In this document: in pieces, positions 48,619 to 59,365 of the stretch
Position numbering within the stretch: the stretch's first letter is position 1
Layout of the letters: the number at the start of each line of letters is the position of its first letter
Source of the DNA: Pseudomonas neuropathica
GTDB taxonomy: Bacteria > Pseudomonadota > Gammaproteobacteria > Pseudomonadales > Pseudomonadaceae
Length of the DNA stretch: 64,000 nt
Direction: 5' to 3'
NCBI RefSeq assembly: GCF_015461835.1
Contig: NZ_JACOPX010000004.1
Location: forward strand, 310,001 to 374,000
Program-made: the position numbers and the translations under genes
The notes under the pieces: model-generated
The model's database searches: none
What the model saw: only the letters and a program-made list of their open reading frames with translations
Told to the model about the DNA's origin: nothing

Positions 48619-51600
48619 TCAACGGTATTGGAGGAAGACGTTGTCTCGCCCGAACTGGTCACGCAGGGCTTGAATCAACGCATCCGCCGGATCGATCCGC
48701 CAGGTCTCACCGAACTGCAGCAAGGTCTTCGCATCCGGACTGGTGTACTCCATGGTGATCGGGCACGCGCCGCGATGACGCTTGAGCAAATCCCCCAACC
48801 AGCGTAGCTGATCGCCTTTCAGATCCTGGGTTTGCAGCTTCAGGCGCAGGCTTTCGGCCAGATTGGTGCGCGCATCTTCCATGCTCATCACACGTTTGAC
48901 CCGCAGGCGCAGGCCGCCGGAGAAGTCATCGTTGCTGACTTCACCTTCGACCACCACCATCGCGTCGGTCTGCAACAACGACTGCGCAGAATGGAACGCA
49001 TCGGCAAACAACGATGCCTCGATCCGCCCCGAGCGGTCGTCGAGGGTGATGAAGCCCATCTTGTCGCCCTTCTTGTTCTTCATTACGCGCAGGGCAATGA
49101 TCATCCCCGCCACGGTTTGCGTATCGCGCGCCGGCTTCAGATCGATGATGCGTTGACGAGCGAAACGGCGAATTTCGCCTTCGTATTCGTCAATCGGGTG
49201 ACCGGTCAGGTACAGACCCAAGGTGTCTTTCTCACCTTTGAGGCGTTCCTTGAGGGTCAGCTCCTTGGCCTTGCGATGGGACGCATAAACGTCGGCATCT
49301 TCTTCGACAAACAGCCCGCCAAACAGGTCGGCGTGGCCAGAGTCGTGGGTACGCGCAGTCTGCTCGGCCGCCTTGATCGCCTCTTCCATCGCTGCCAGCA
49401 GTACGGCGCGATTGCGGTCGATGTTGGCCTGATAGGCTTTTTGTTCGTCGTGGAAGTACGGCCCGAGACGATCAAGCGCACCGCTGCGGATCAAGCCGTC
49501 GAGGGTACGTTTGTTGATGCGCTTGAGGTCGACACGCGCGCAGAAGTCGAACAGATCCTTGAACGGACCTTCCTGACGCGCCTCGGTGATCGCCTCAACC
49601 GGGCCTTCACCAACACCTTTGATCGCGCCGAGGCCGTAGACGATGCGGCCGTCGTCGTTCACCGTGAACTTGAACTCCGAAGTGTTCACGTCCGGCGCGT
49701 CGAGGCGCAGCTTCATCGTGCGCACTTCCTCGATCAAGGTCACGACCTTGTCGGTGTTGTGCATATCCGCCGACAGTACCGCAGCCATGAACGGCGCCGG
49801 GTAGTGAGCCTTCAGCCACGCGGTCTGGTACGACACCAGACCGTAGGCGGCGGAGTGGGATTTGTTGAAGCCGTAACCGGCGAACTTTTCTACCAGGTCG
49901 AAAATGTTACCGGCAAGGTCGGCATCGATGTTGTTGGTCGCGCAACCTTCAATGAAACCGCCGCGCTGCTTGGCCATTTCCTCGGGTTTTTTCTTACCCA
50001 TCGCCCGACGGAGCATGTCCGCACCGCCGAGGGTGTAACCGGCCATGACCTGAGCAATCTGCATCACCTGTTCCTGATACAGGATGATGCCGTAAGTCGG
50101 TGCCAGAACAGGCTTCAAACCTTCGTACTGGTAATCCGAATGCGGGTAAGCCAGTTCGGCGCGACCGTGCTTACGGTTGATGAAGTCGTCCACCATGCCG
50201 GACTGCAGCGGGCCCGGACGGAACAGGGCCACCAGTGCGATCAGGTCTTCCAGGCAGTCGGGCTTGAGCTTTTTGATCAGCTCTTTCATGCCGCGCGATT
50301 CAAGCTGGAACACCGCGGTGGTTTCAGCTTTCTGCAACAACGAGTACGTCGGTTTGTCGTCCAGCGGGATAAACGCGATATCCAGTGGCGGCTCGTTGAC
50401 CTTGGCGCGGTCGCGGTTAATGGTTTTCAGCGCCCAGTCGATGATCGTCAGAGTCCGCAGACCGAGGAAGTCGAACTTCACCAGACCAGCCGCTTCAACG
50501 TCGTCCTTGTCGAACTGGGTCACCAGACCGTCACCGGCTTCATCGCAATAGATTGGCGAGAAGTCAGTCAGTTTGGTCGGCGCAATAACCACACCACCGG
50601 CGTGTTTACCAACGTTACGCACAACGCCTTCGAGCTTGCGCGCCATCTCCCAGATTTCCGCAGCCTCTTCATCGACCTTGATGAAGTCACGGAGGATTTC
50701 TTCCTGCTCGTAGGCTTTTTCCAGGGTCATGCCGACTTCGAACGGAATCATCTTCGACAGACGATCCGCCAGGCCGTAGGACTTGCCCTGCACACGCGCC
50801 ACATCGCGCACCACAGCCTTGGCCGCCATGGAACCGAAAGTGATGATCTGGCTTACCGCGTTGCGGCCGTACTTCTCGGCCACGTAATCGATCACGCGGT
50901 CACGACCGTCCATGCAGAAGTCGACGTCGAAGTCGGGCATCGAGACCCGTTCCGGGTTAAGGAAACGTTCGAACAGCAGGTCGTATTCCAGCGGATCGAG
51001 GTCGGTGATCTTCTGTACATAAGCCACCAACGATCCGGCACCCGACCCCCGGCCAGGACCTACCGGAACGCCGTTATTCTTGGCCCACTGGATAAAGTCC
51101 ATCACGATCAGGAAGTAACCGGGGAAACCCATCTGGATAATGATATCCAGCTCGAAATTCAGCCGGTCGACGTAGACCTGACGCTTGGCTTCGTAGTCTT
51201 CGGTGGTGTCCTTGGGCAGCAGCACCGACAAGCGTTCTTCGAGACCGTCGAAGGAGACTTTGCGGAAATATTCGTCGATGGTCATGCCATCGGGAATCGG
51301 GAAGTTGGGCAAAAAGTGCGTGCCCAACTTCACTTCGATGTTGCAGCGCTTGGCGATCTCGACGGTGTTTTCAATCGCGTCGGGAATATCGCTGAAGAGC
51401 TCGATCATTTCCTCGGCGCTTTTCAGGTATTGCTGATCGCTGTAATTCTTCGAGCGGCGCGGATCGTCGAGGGCGCGGCCCTCACCGATGCACACGCGGG
51501 TTTCGTGGGCGGCGAAGTCTTCCTGCTTGATGAAGCGCACATCGTTGGTCGCCACCAGCGGCGCGCCGAGCTTGTCAGCGAGCGCGACAGCACCGTGCAG

Positions 51601-52140
51601 CTGTTCTTCATCGTTAGGGCGGTTGGTGCGCTGGATTTCCAGATAGAAACGATCCGGGAATACCGCCATCCATTCGCGCGCCAAAGCCTCGGCCTCAGCC
51701 GGGTTGCCGCCGATCATGGCCATGCCGATCTCGCCTTCTTTGGCGGCGGACAGCATGATCAGACCTTCGTTGGCTTCAGCTACCCACTCGCGCTCGACGA
51801 TGATCATGCCGTTGCGCTGGCCTTCGATGAAGCCGCGCGAGATCAACTCGGTGAGGTTGCGATAGCCCTTGGCATTCATCACCAACAGGCTGAGCCGGCT
51901 CAGCGGAGCGTCCGGATCTTTGTTCGACAGCCACAGGTCGGCACCGCAGATCGGCTTGATGCCCGCGCCCATGGTGTTTTTATAGAATTTGACCAGGGAA
52001 CACATGTTGTTCTGGTCGGTGACTGCGACCGCCGGCATGTTCATGGCCGTCAGTGCCTTGACCAGCGGCTTGATCCGCACCAGCCCGTCGACCAGGGAGT
52101 ATTCAGTGTGCAGGCGTAGATGAACGAATGAAGCCGGCAT
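48619..52140 (-). CDS. dnaE: DNA polymerase III subunit alpha
   Basis: A 1173-residue replicative polymerase. It starts with the PHP domain (FVHLRLHTEYSLVDG); the catalytic aspartates are in MPDFDVDFCMDGRD; the tandem HhH and OB domains follow. A long antisense frame over the gene is only a codon-bias shadow. Confidence 0.98.
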   Translation of the reverse strand: MPASFVHLRLHTEYSLVDGLVRIKPLVKALTAMNMPAVAVTDQNNMCSLVKFYKNTMGAGIKPICGADLWLSNKDPDAPLSRLSLLVMNAKGYRNLTELISRGFIEGQRNGMIIVEREWVAEANEGLIMLSAAKEGEIGMAMIGGNPAEAEALAREWMAVFPDRFYLEIQRTNRPNDEEQLHGAVALADKLGAPLVATNDVRFIKQEDFAAHETRVCIGEGRALDDPRRSKNYSDQQYLKSAEEMIELFSDIPDAIENTVEIAKRCNIEVKLGTHFLPNFPIPDGMTIDEYFRKVSFDGLEERLSVLLPKDTTEDYEAKRQVYVDRLNFELDIIIQMGFPGYFLIVMDFIQWAKNNGVPVGPGRGSGAGSLVAYVQKITDLDPLEYDLLFERFLNPERVSMPDFDVDFCMDGRDRVIDYVAEKYGRNAVSQIITFGSMAAKAVVRDVARVQGKSYGLADRLSKMIPFEVGMTLEKAYEQEEILRDFIKVDEEAAEIWEMARKLEGVVRNVGKHAGGVVIAPTKLTDFSPIYCDEAGDGLVTQFDKDDVEAAGLVKFDFLGLRTLTIIDWALKTINRDRAKVNEPPLDIAFIPLDDKPTYSLLQKAETTAVFQLESRGMKELIKKLKPDCLEDLIALVALFRPGPLQSGMVDDFINRKHGRAELAYPHSDYQYEGLKPVLAPTYGIILYQEQVMQIAQVMAGYTLGGADMLRRAMGKKKPEEMAKQRGGFIEGCATNNIDADLAGNIFDLVEKFAGYGFNKSHSAAYGLVSYQTAWLKAHYPAPFMAAVLSADMHNTDKVVTLIEEVRTMKLRLDAPDVNTSEFKFTVNDDGRIVYGLGAIKGVGEGPVEAITEARQEGPFKDLFDFCARVDLKRINKRTLDGLIRSGALDRLGPYFHDEQKAYQANIDRNRAVLLAAMEEAIKAAEQTARTHDSGHADLFGGLFVEEDADVYASHRKAKELTLKERLKGEKDTLGLYLTGHPIDEYEGEIRRFARQRIIDLKPARDTQTVAGMIIALRVMKNKKGDKMGFITLDDRSGRIEASLFADAFHSAQSLLQTDAMVVVEGEVSNDDFSGGLRLRVKRVMSMEDARTNLAESLRLKLQTQDLKGDQLRWLGDLLKRHRGACPITMEYTSPDAKTLLQFGETWRIDPADALIQALRDQFGRDNVFLQYR

Positions 52141-52171
52141 AGTGATCCTGTCCAGTTACATAGAGACAACA

Positions 52172-52193
52172 AGGCCCGGATTGTACCGGGCCT
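52172..52193 (-). terminator. Hairpin after rnhB
   Basis: AGGCCCGG and CCGGGCCT arms around a 6-base loop; the minus strand continues TTGTTGTC. It probably ends the long lpx-rnhB transcript before dnaE. Confidence 0.6.
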
Positions 52194-52216
52194 CGAACAA
52201 AACATCAGCCTTGCGA

Positions 52217-52858
52217 CTAAACCTGCGTCAGACCTTCCAGCGCTTCGTAAGCCAGACGCACCGGGGCGAACGAGCGCCGGTGAATCGGCGTCGGGCCAAG
52301 ACGCGACAAGGCTTCCAGATGAACGGGCGTCGGGTAGCCTTTATGGCCGCCGATGCCGTAACCCGGATAGATCAATTCGAAGGCAGCCATTTCGCGGTCG
52401 CGGCTGACCTTGGCCAGAATCGACGCCGCAGCAATCGCCGGCACCTTGCCGTCGCCCTGCACCACCGCTTCGGCACGCATCGGCAGTTGCGGGCAGCGGT
52501 TGCCGTCGATCATCGCCAGTTTCGGCTGAATGTGCAGGCCGGCCACCGCGCGCTGCATGGCCAGCATGGTCGCGTGCAAGATGTTCAGCTCGTCGATTTC
52601 TTCCACTTCGGCGCGCGCAATACACCAGCTCAAGGACTTTTCGATGATTTCGTCGTAAAGCTTTTCGCGCTTGGCCTCAGTGAGTTTCTTCGAGTCGTTG
52701 AGACCGAGGATCGGCCGGTTCGGATCGAGGATCACCGCCGCCGTCACCACCGCACCGCACAACGGGCCGCGACCGACTTCATCAACGCCGGCAACCAGCT
52801 CTTCTACTTCGGCGACCAGAGTGAAATCCAGGCCCATCTGCATGCTTGTCTTGCTCAT
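52217..52858 (-). CDS. rnhB: Ribonuclease HII
   Basis: A 213-residue RNase [17 protein letters not shown] holds the first acidic catalytic pair; [12 protein letters not shown] is the next signature. It removes ribonucleotides from DNA. ATG 52858 overlaps the lpxB stop (ATGA); a second possible start is five codons in. Confidence 0.96.
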   Translation of the reverse strand: MSKTSMQMGLDFTLVAEVEELVAGVDEVGRGPLCGAVVTAAVILDPNRPILGLNDSKKLTEAKREKLYDEIIEKSLSWCIARAEVEEIDELNILHATMLAMQRAVAGLHIQPKLAMIDGNRCPQLPMRAEAVVQGDGKVPAIAAASILAKVSRDREMAAFELIYPGYGIGGHKGYPTPVHLEALSRLGPTPIHRRSFAPVRLAYEALEGLTQV

Positions 52859-53985
52859 CGCGTTTGACCGATCAGGTTAAGGACGGCGTCCGCCGCCTGA
52901 TTGGAGGCATCCAGCCGCAGTGTGCGGTGGATCTCGTCGAAACCACGGGTCTGTTCTTCGCCACCTTCGATCAGTGGCGACAGGGTCTGTGCCAGCGCGT
53001 CGACTGTCGCATCATCCTGCAACAATTCAGGGACCAGCAGGCGCTGGGCCAGCAGGTTCGGCAAGGACACGTACGGGCTCTTGACCATGCGTTTGAGGAT
53101 CCAGAACGTCAACGGCGCCAAGCGATACGCCACCACCATCGGCCGCTTGTACAACAGCGCTTCAAGGGTCGCGGTGCCGGAGGCAATCAACACGGCATTG
53201 CACGCTGCCAGGGCCAGATGGGATTTGCCGTCGAGCAAGGTCACCGGCAGATCACGCCCGGCGAGCAGCTCTTCAAGTTGCGCGCGGCGTTCGGGGTTGG
53301 CGCACGGGATGACAAAGCGCAAACCCGGGCGCATCGCACGCAGACGTTCGGCGGTGTCGAGGAACAGCGCGCCCAGACGGGAGACTTCGCCGCCGCGACT
53401 GCCGGGCATCAACGCCACCAGCGGGCCGTCGGGCAGGCCCAGTTCGGCACGCGCCGCAGCGCGATCGGCTTCCAGCGGAATGGTATCGGCCAGCGTGTGA
53501 CCGACGAACCGCACCGGCACGCCTTTCTCTTCGTAGAATTTTGCTTCGAACGGCAGCAGCGTCAGCATCAGGTCGCAGCCTTCACGGATCTTCAGCACCC
53601 GTTTCTGCCGCCACGCCCATACCGACGGGCTGACGTAATGCACGGTCTTGATCCCGGCCTGACGCAGCTTGAGTTCGATATTGAGGTTGAAGTCCGGCGC
53701 GTCGATACCGATGAATACATCCGGTTTCTCGGCGATCAGCGTCGCGATCAGGTCCTTGCGGCGCTTGAGCAGCTCGCGCAGGCGACCAAGGACTTCCACC
53801 AGGCCCATGACCGACAAACGTTCCATGGGAAAGTAGGACGTCAGGCCCTCGGCCTGCATCAACGGACCGCCGACGCCGATGAACTCGACCGCCGGATGCT
53901 GAGCCTTGAGCGCGCGCATGAGGCCGGCACCGAGAATGTCACCGGAAGCTTCACCCGCCACCAGCGCAATACGCAGATTGGCCAT
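52855..53985 (-). CDS. lpxB: Lipid-A-disaccharide synthase
   Basis: A 376-residue LpxB glycosyltransferase starting [19 protein letters not shown]. It joins UDP-diacylglucosamine and lipid X into the lipid A disaccharide. It is next to lpxA with two bases between. Confidence 0.97.
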   Translation of the reverse strand: MANLRIALVAGEASGDILGAGLMRALKAQHPAVEFIGVGGPLMQAEGLTSYFPMERLSVMGLVEVLGRLRELLKRRKDLIATLIAEKPDVFIGIDAPDFNLNIELKLRQAGIKTVHYVSPSVWAWRQKRVLKIREGCDLMLTLLPFEAKFYEEKGVPVRFVGHTLADTIPLEADRAAARAELGLPDGPLVALMPGSRGGEVSRLGALFLDTAERLRAMRPGLRFVIPCANPERRAQLEELLAGRDLPVTLLDGKSHLALAACNAVLIASGTATLEALLYKRPMVVAYRLAPLTFWILKRMVKSPYVSLPNLLAQRLLVPELLQDDATVDALAQTLSPLIEGGEEQTRGFDEIHRTLRLDASNQAADAVLNLIGQTR

Positions 53986-53987
53986 GA

Positions 53988-54764
53988 TCAGCGAGTGATG
54001 CCGCGAGTCGATGACTGGATGGAATCGCGGAACACCGCAACTTCCGGAAACTGCGCAGCAGGCTCGGCCAGCTCAGCCAGTGCCTGCTCAACCGTCAGAC
54101 CTTGGCGATAAACGGTTTTATAGGCGCGACGCAGAGTGTGAATCGCGTCCTCGCTGAAACCACGACGGCGCATGCCTTCGAAGTTCATGCTGCGCGCTTC
54201 GGCGGGGTTGCCGAACACGGTGACGAAGGCAGGAACGTCCTTGCCGATGGCGGTGCCCATACCGGAAAAGCTGTGGGCGCCGATGTGGCAATACTGGTGC
54301 ACCAGAGTGAACCCGGAGAGGATCGCCCAGTCATCCACGTGCACATGCCCGGCCAACGCGGTGTTGTTGACCAGAATGCAGTGGTTGCCGATAACGCTGT
54401 CATGTCCGATGTGGGCATAAGCCATGATCAGGTTGTGATCACCCAGCGTGGTTTCCGAACGGTCCTGGACGGTGCCACGGTGAATGGTCACGCCTTCACG
54501 GATGACGTTGTGGTCACCGATCACCAAGCGGGTTTCTTCACCCTTGTACTTCAGATCAGGCGTGTCTTCACCTACCGAGGAAAACTGGTAGATGCGATTG
54601 TGCTTGCCGATGCGGGTCGGGCCTTTGAGGATTACATGCGGCCCGATCACGGTACCCTCGCCGATTTCCACACCTGCGCCGATGATCGACCACGGGCCGA
54701 CCTCGACGCCCTCAGCCAGAACGGCCGACGGATCGATGATTGCGCGAGGGTCAATCAAACTCAT
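53988..54764 (-). CDS. lpxA: UDP-N-acetylglucosamine acyltransferase
   Basis: A 258-residue left-handed beta-helix acyltransferase with hexapeptide repeats through its first 180 residues. The catalytic His is in [13 protein letters not shown]. It performs the first committed step of lipid A synthesis. The start overlaps the fabZ stop by four bases. Confidence 0.97.
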   Translation of the reverse strand: MSLIDPRAIIDPSAVLAEGVEVGPWSIIGAGVEIGEGTVIGPHVILKGPTRIGKHNRIYQFSSVGEDTPDLKYKGEETRLVIGDHNVIREGVTIHRGTVQDRSETTLGDHNLIMAYAHIGHDSVIGNHCILVNNTALAGHVHVDDWAILSGFTLVHQYCHIGAHSFSGMGTAIGKDVPAFVTVFGNPAEARSMNFEGMRRRGFSEDAIHTLRRAYKTVYRQGLTVEQALAELAEPAAQFPEVAVFRDSIQSSTRGITR

Positions 54765-55201
54765 AGCTTGCGTTCCGCACAGATGATTTCAGCCGAGCAG
54801 ACCGGCTTGCCATCGACCGAAGCCTGGCACTCGAATTTCCAGATCTGACGCTTGCAGCTGATGAACTTGGCTTCGAGGATCAACTGGTCGCCCGGCAAGA
54901 CTGGCTGGCGGAAGCGCAGCTTGTCGGAACCGACGAAGTAATACAGCGTGCCGTCGGCAGGCTTCACATCAAGCATTTTGAAACCGAGGATCCCGGCAGC
55001 CTGAGCCATCGCTTCGATGATCAGCACGCCCGGCATGATCGGGTGCGCCGGGAAGTGACCATTGAAGAACGGCTCATTGATGCTGACATTCTTGTAGGCG
55101 CGAATGCGCTTGCCTTCAGTGTCCAGTTCCACCACCCGATCCACCAGCAGGAACGGGTAACGGTGAGGCAGGTATTCGCGAATCTCGTTGATGTCCATCA
55201 T
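54761..55201 (-). CDS. fabZ: 3-hydroxyacyl-ACP dehydratase FabZ
   Basis: A 146-residue hot-dog fold dehydratase. The active-site His is in [13 protein letters not shown] and the Glu follows in [11 protein letters not shown]. It competes with LpxA/LpxD for hydroxyacyl-ACP, so its place in the lpx operon balances phospholipid and lipid A synthesis. Confidence 0.97.
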   Translation of the reverse strand: MMDINEIREYLPHRYPFLLVDRVVELDTEGKRIRAYKNVSINEPFFNGHFPAHPIMPGVLIIEAMAQAAGILGFKMLDVKPADGTLYYFVGSDKLRFRQPVLPGDQLILEAKFISCKRQIWKFECQASVDGKPVCSAEIICAERKL

Positions 55202-55307
55202 TTCGGGGGGAAGCCTATGTAAAGATTGGGAGCGCGACTGACGCGCACTCCTCTAGCAAATCAAGGAGGCAGTCTAGAGGCTGTGCACACTTGATATGGA
55301 AATGGTA

Positions 55308-56363
55308 TCAGCCATCTGATGAAGCATTGCCGTCAGGGGTCACTTCCCCTACGCGCTTTTCCAGCTGTTTCAAACGTCGCGCGATGTCATCGAGCTGACG
55401 GATGCGGGCCGCGCTTTTGCGCCATTCGGCCGCCGGTTGCATGGCTGTGCCGGAAGAATAGGCACCCGGCTCGGTAATCGAGTGAGTCACCATGGTCATC
55501 CCGGTCAGGAAAACGTTGTCGCAAATATCAATATGGCCCACCAGGCCAACACCGCCGGCCAGCATGCAATGCTTGCCGATTTTGGTGCTGCCGGAGATCC
55601 CCACGCACGCCGCCATCGCGGTGTGATCACCGACCTGGACGTTGTGGGCGATCTGGATCTGGTTGTCGAGCTTCACGCCATTGCCGATCACGGTATCGGC
55701 CAGAGCGCCGCGGTCGATGGCGGTATTCACGCCAATCTCGACATCGTCGCCGATGGTCACGCCACCGATCTGGGCGATTTTCTGCCAGATACCTTTCTCA
55801 TTGGCGAAGCCGAAGCCTTCACCACCGAGCACGGCACCGGACTGAATCACCACACGCTTGCCGATGCGCACATCGTGATACAGCGTCACGCGTGGGGCGA
55901 GCCAGCCGCCTTCACCGATTTCGCTGCGGGCACCAACAACGCAATGTGCGCCCAGTGTCACCTGCGCGCCAATCCGCGCACCGGCTTCGATCACCACAAA
56001 GGGGCCGATGCTGGCGCTTGGATCAACCACCGCGTCCGGCGCAATCACCGCTGACGGATGGATACCCGCAGAGGCTTTTGGCTTCGGATCGAACAGGTGG
56101 GAGATGCGCGCGTACGCCAGGTAAGGATCAGGCACCACCAACGCATTACCGGCAAAACCTTCGGCATCGGCCTCTTTAAGCAACAGTGCTGCCGCCTGCG
56201 AGCCCGTCAGGTATTTGCGATATTGAGGATTTGCCAGAAAGCTCAATTGAGCTGGGCCAGCCTCTTGCAAAGTGGCTAGCCCAGTAATTTGCTTCTCAGG
56301 GTCGCCACGCAGGGTGGCGCCGAGGAACTCGGCCAACTGGCCGAGCTTGATAGTCACGGTCAT
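55308..56363 (-). CDS. lpxD: UDP-3-O-(3-hydroxymyristoyl)glucosamine N-acyltransferase
   Basis: A 351-residue LpxD: an N-terminal uridine-binding domain, a hexapeptide beta-helix (many IG.G/VG.. repeats) and a C-terminal helix. It adds the N-linked acyl chain in lipid A synthesis. Three bases separate it from the skp gene upstream. Confidence 0.97.
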   Translation of the reverse strand: MTVTIKLGQLAEFLGATLRGDPEKQITGLATLQEAGPAQLSFLANPQYRKYLTGSQAAALLLKEADAEGFAGNALVVPDPYLAYARISHLFDPKPKASAGIHPSAVIAPDAVVDPSASIGPFVVIEAGARIGAQVTLGAHCVVGARSEIGEGGWLAPRVTLYHDVRIGKRVVIQSGAVLGGEGFGFANEKGIWQKIAQIGGVTIGDDVEIGVNTAIDRGALADTVIGNGVKLDNQIQIAHNVQVGDHTAMAACVGISGSTKIGKHCMLAGGVGLVGHIDICDNVFLTGMTMVTHSITEPGAYSSGTAMQPAAEWRKSAARIRQLDDIARRLKQLEKRVGEVTPDGNASSDG

Positions 56364-56366
56364 GGG

Positions 56367-56870
56367 TTACTTCAGCTGATTCATGCGCTCGATAACCTGG
56401 CGCGTGATGTCGTACTGAGGCTTGACATCGATCACTGCGCCACGCTCGAACACCAGGTCAAAACCACCTTTCTTGATGACTTCTTCCACTGCGCTATCCA
56501 GTTTCGGCTTCAGTTGCTTGAGCATTTCGCGGTCGGCAACGGCTTTGGCTTCGTTCAGTTCCTTGGACTGGAACTGGAAGTCACGGGCCTTTTGCTTGAA
56601 TTCCAGCTCCAGACGCTCGCGCTCACCTTGCTGCATTTTGTCGCCGCCGGCCATCAGACGATCCTGAATGCCCTTGGCGCTGCTTTCCAGCGTCTTCAGC
56701 TTGGTCAGTTGCGGACCAAACTTCTTCTCGGCATCAACGGCGTATTTCTTCGCCGCGTCGGATTCCAGCAAGGCCATCTGATAGTTCAGAACGGCAATTT
56801 TCATGTCGGCAAATGCCGGGCCTGCCACCATCAAGGAGGCCAGGAGAACCAATTGAGTCAACTTACGCAC
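56367..56870 (-). CDS. skp: Periplasmic chaperone Skp/OmpH
   Basis: A 167-residue protein with a cleavable signal peptide (LVLLASLMVAGPAFA) and a long helical tentacle region rich in Lys, Glu and Gln. It holds unfolded outer-membrane proteins for BamA, which is encoded directly upstream. Confidence 0.96.
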   Translation of the reverse strand: MRKLTQLVLLASLMVAGPAFADMKIAVLNYQMALLESDAAKKYAVDAEKKFGPQLTKLKTLESSAKGIQDRLMAGGDKMQQGERERLELEFKQKARDFQFQSKELNEAKAVADREMLKQLKPKLDSAVEEVIKKGGFDLVFERGAVIDVKPQYDITRQVIERMNQLK

Positions 56871-56915
56871 GATGCACTCCTACAAAATCCATTGTCGTTA
56901 TCTTGGGTCAGACGC

Positions 56916-59291
56916 TTAGAACGTCTGGCCGAGGGAGAATTGGAACACTTGAGTTTCAGCGTCATCCGGTTTCTTGATCGGCATGGCCAACGCAAAGCTC
57001 AGAGGCCCCAGTGCGGTGACCCAGGTCACACCCACACCGACGGAACTGGCCATGTTGCTCAGGCTGATGTCGTTGCACTTGGTGTTCGACGTCGAGCCGT
57101 TTGCATTGGTAGTGTCCTTGCACTGCGAGTCAAATACGTTACCCACATCCCAGAAAACAGAAGTACGCAGGGAACGCTGATCTTTCACGAACGGCAGCGG
57201 GAACAGAACCTCGACACCACCCTGGATCAGGACGTTACCACCGAACGGCAGTGGATCCTGGTCCGGGTCAGCCAGCGTACCCGGGTTGGTACCACGGCTC
57301 GGCGTACTGCGCGGGCCGAGGGTGCTGTCCTTGAAGCCACGAACCGAGTTGAAACCACCAGCATAGTAGTTTTCATAGAACGGCAAGCCGTCAGTCGAAC
57401 CGTAACCGTCGCCATAACCCAGCTCGGTGTGCAGACGCAGGGTGTAGTTCTCGCTGATCGGCTGGAACAGCTGACCACGGTAATCAAGTTTGTAGAACGA
57501 CAGGTCGCTACCTGGAATGGTGGTTTCCAGGGTCAGGCTCTGCGAACGACCACGGGTCGGCAATACGCCTTTGTTCAAGGTGGACTCGGACCAGCCGGCC
57601 GATGCCTTGAAGTTCAGGTACTGGTCGCCTTCCTGCTTAACGAAGTCGAAAATCTCGTCAACGGTGTAAGTACCGGTCTTGATCTTGTCTTGCTGCGCGG
57701 ACAGGCCGAAGGTCAGACGCGAAGTTTCGCTGATCGGGTAACCAACGTTCACGCCGGCACCCAGGCTGTCTACCGCATAGCTTGCTACGTCGACGTCGAG
57801 GTCTTTGTAGTCAGTGGTGCGATAGAACGCGTTGTAACCCAGGCTCACGCCATCGGCGGTCCAGTACGGGTCAACGTAACCGAAGTTGTAGCGGCTCTGG
57901 TATTCGCTTCGGGTCAGGCCGATGCTGACGCGGTTACCGGTACCGAGGAAGTTGTTCTGAGTGATCGAACCACCGAGGATCAGACCGGCGCTCTGGGCGA
58001 AACCGACGCTGGCGGTAATCGAACCGGAAGCCTGTTCTTCAACGGCGTAGTTCACGTCAACCTGATCGTCGACACCCGGGACAGCCGGAGTTTCAACGTT
58101 CACTTCTTTAAAGAAGCCCAGACGCTCAAGACGGGTCTTGGACTGGTCGATCAGGTAAGTCGAAGCCCAGCCACCTTCCATCTGACGCATTTCACGACGC
58201 AGCACTTCGTCTTCCGACTTGGTGTTGCCACGGAAGTTGATGCGGTTGACGTAGGCACGCTTGCCCGGATCAACGGCGAACAGGATGTCTACAGTGTGAT
58301 CATCATCGTGTGGCTGAGGTACGCCGTTGACGTTGGCGAAGGTGTAACCCTCGTTACCCAGACGACGGGTGATCAGCTCGGATGTGGTAGTCATCAGCTT
58401 GCGCGAGAACACCTGCCCCTTCTGCACCAACAACAGGGACTTGACCTGATCTTCAGGGACTTTCAGATCACCACTGAGCTTGACGTCACGAACGGTGTAC
58501 TTCTCGCCTTCGGTGACGTTGACAGTGATGTAGACGTGCTTCTTGTCCGGGGTGATGGACACCTGGGTCGAAGCGATATCCATGTTGATATAGCCACGGT
58601 CCAGGTAGTAGGAACGCAGACGCTCCAGGTCACCGGACAGTTTTTCACGGGCGTACTTGTCATCGTTCTTGAAGAACGACAGCCAGTTGGTGGTTTTCAG
58701 CTCGAACAGGTCGGTCAGGTCTTCCTCGGGGAAAACCGTGTTGCCTACCACGTTGATGTGCTGAATGGCCGCAACGGTGCCTTCGTTGATCTTCACCTTC
58801 AGGCCCACGCGGTTACGCGGCTGCGATACCACCTCAGTATCAACGGTAGCCGAGTAGCGACCTTGCGCGACGTACTGACGTTGCAGTTCGTTACGCACAC
58901 CCTCAAGGGTGGCGCGCTGGAAGATCTCGCCTTCGGCCAGACCGGATTGTTTGAGACCTTTCATCAAGTCTTCAGTGGAGATCGCCTTGTTGCCTTCGAT
59001 CTCGATACTGGCGACCGACGGGCGTTCAACGACCGTGATTACCAGAACGTTGCCTTCGCGGCCCAGCTGGATATCTTGAAAGAAACCGGTTTTGAACAAC
59101 GCACGAGTGGATTCCACCAGGCGACGATCATCCGCCTGCTCACCGACGTTCAACGGCAAGGCACCAAAGACGCTACCCGCGGAGACCCGCTGGAGGCCAT
59201 TGACGCGAATATCAGAGATAGTGAAGGACTCGGCGTGAACTTCGGCGATCATCAATACGGTGAGAACCGCAGTTAGCAGCAGACGTTTCAT
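56916..59291 (-). CDS. bamA: Outer membrane assembly factor BamA
   Basis: A 791-residue protein with a signal peptide (LLLTAVLTVLMIAEVHA), five POTRA domains over about residues 22-420 and a C-terminal 16-strand barrel ending QVFQFSLGQTF. It inserts beta-barrel proteins. ATG 59291 with AAGGA five bases upstream is chosen; an upstream in-frame extension is unlikely because it would precede the signal peptide. Confidence 0.97.
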   Translation of the reverse strand: MKRLLLTAVLTVLMIAEVHAESFTISDIRVNGLQRVSAGSVFGALPLNVGEQADDRRLVESTRALFKTGFFQDIQLGREGNVLVITVVERPSVASIEIEGNKAISTEDLMKGLKQSGLAEGEIFQRATLEGVRNELQRQYVAQGRYSATVDTEVVSQPRNRVGLKVKINEGTVAAIQHINVVGNTVFPEEDLTDLFELKTTNWLSFFKNDDKYAREKLSGDLERLRSYYLDRGYINMDIASTQVSITPDKKHVYITVNVTEGEKYTVRDVKLSGDLKVPEDQVKSLLLVQKGQVFSRKLMTTTSELITRRLGNEGYTFANVNGVPQPHDDDHTVDILFAVDPGKRAYVNRINFRGNTKSEDEVLRREMRQMEGGWASTYLIDQSKTRLERLGFFKEVNVETPAVPGVDDQVDVNYAVEEQASGSITASVGFAQSAGLILGGSITQNNFLGTGNRVSIGLTRSEYQSRYNFGYVDPYWTADGVSLGYNAFYRTTDYKDLDVDVASYAVDSLGAGVNVGYPISETSRLTFGLSAQQDKIKTGTYTVDEIFDFVKQEGDQYLNFKASAGWSESTLNKGVLPTRGRSQSLTLETTIPGSDLSFYKLDYRGQLFQPISENYTLRLHTELGYGDGYGSTDGLPFYENYYAGGFNSVRGFKDSTLGPRSTPSRGTNPGTLADPDQDPLPFGGNVLIQGGVEVLFPLPFVKDQRSLRTSVFWDVGNVFDSQCKDTTNANGSTSNTKCNDISLSNMASSVGVGVTWVTALGPLSFALAMPIKKPDDAETQVFQFSLGQTF

Positions 59292-59326
59292 GAAGTCCTT
59301 TCTTATTCCAACTGGCAATAAACAAA

Positions 59327-59345
59327 CTGCCGCAAAATGCGGCAG
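59327..59345 (-). terminator. Hairpin between rseP and bamA
   Basis: CTGCCGCA and TGCGGCAG arms with a three-base loop; the minus strand continues TTTGTTTATTG. It may weaken read-through from rseP into bamA or simply stabilise the message. Confidence 0.5.
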
Positions 59346-59365
59346 ATTCGCAATTCAGCGAAGCG

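Noticed and set aside
48832..52119. A 1095-codon open frame on the plus strand opposite dnaE
   Set aside because: It is the complementary frame of a high-GC gene with strong codon bias; dnaE is full length and unambiguous. Similar long shadows lie opposite mutS (28810-30849) and bamA/skp (56289-59276).
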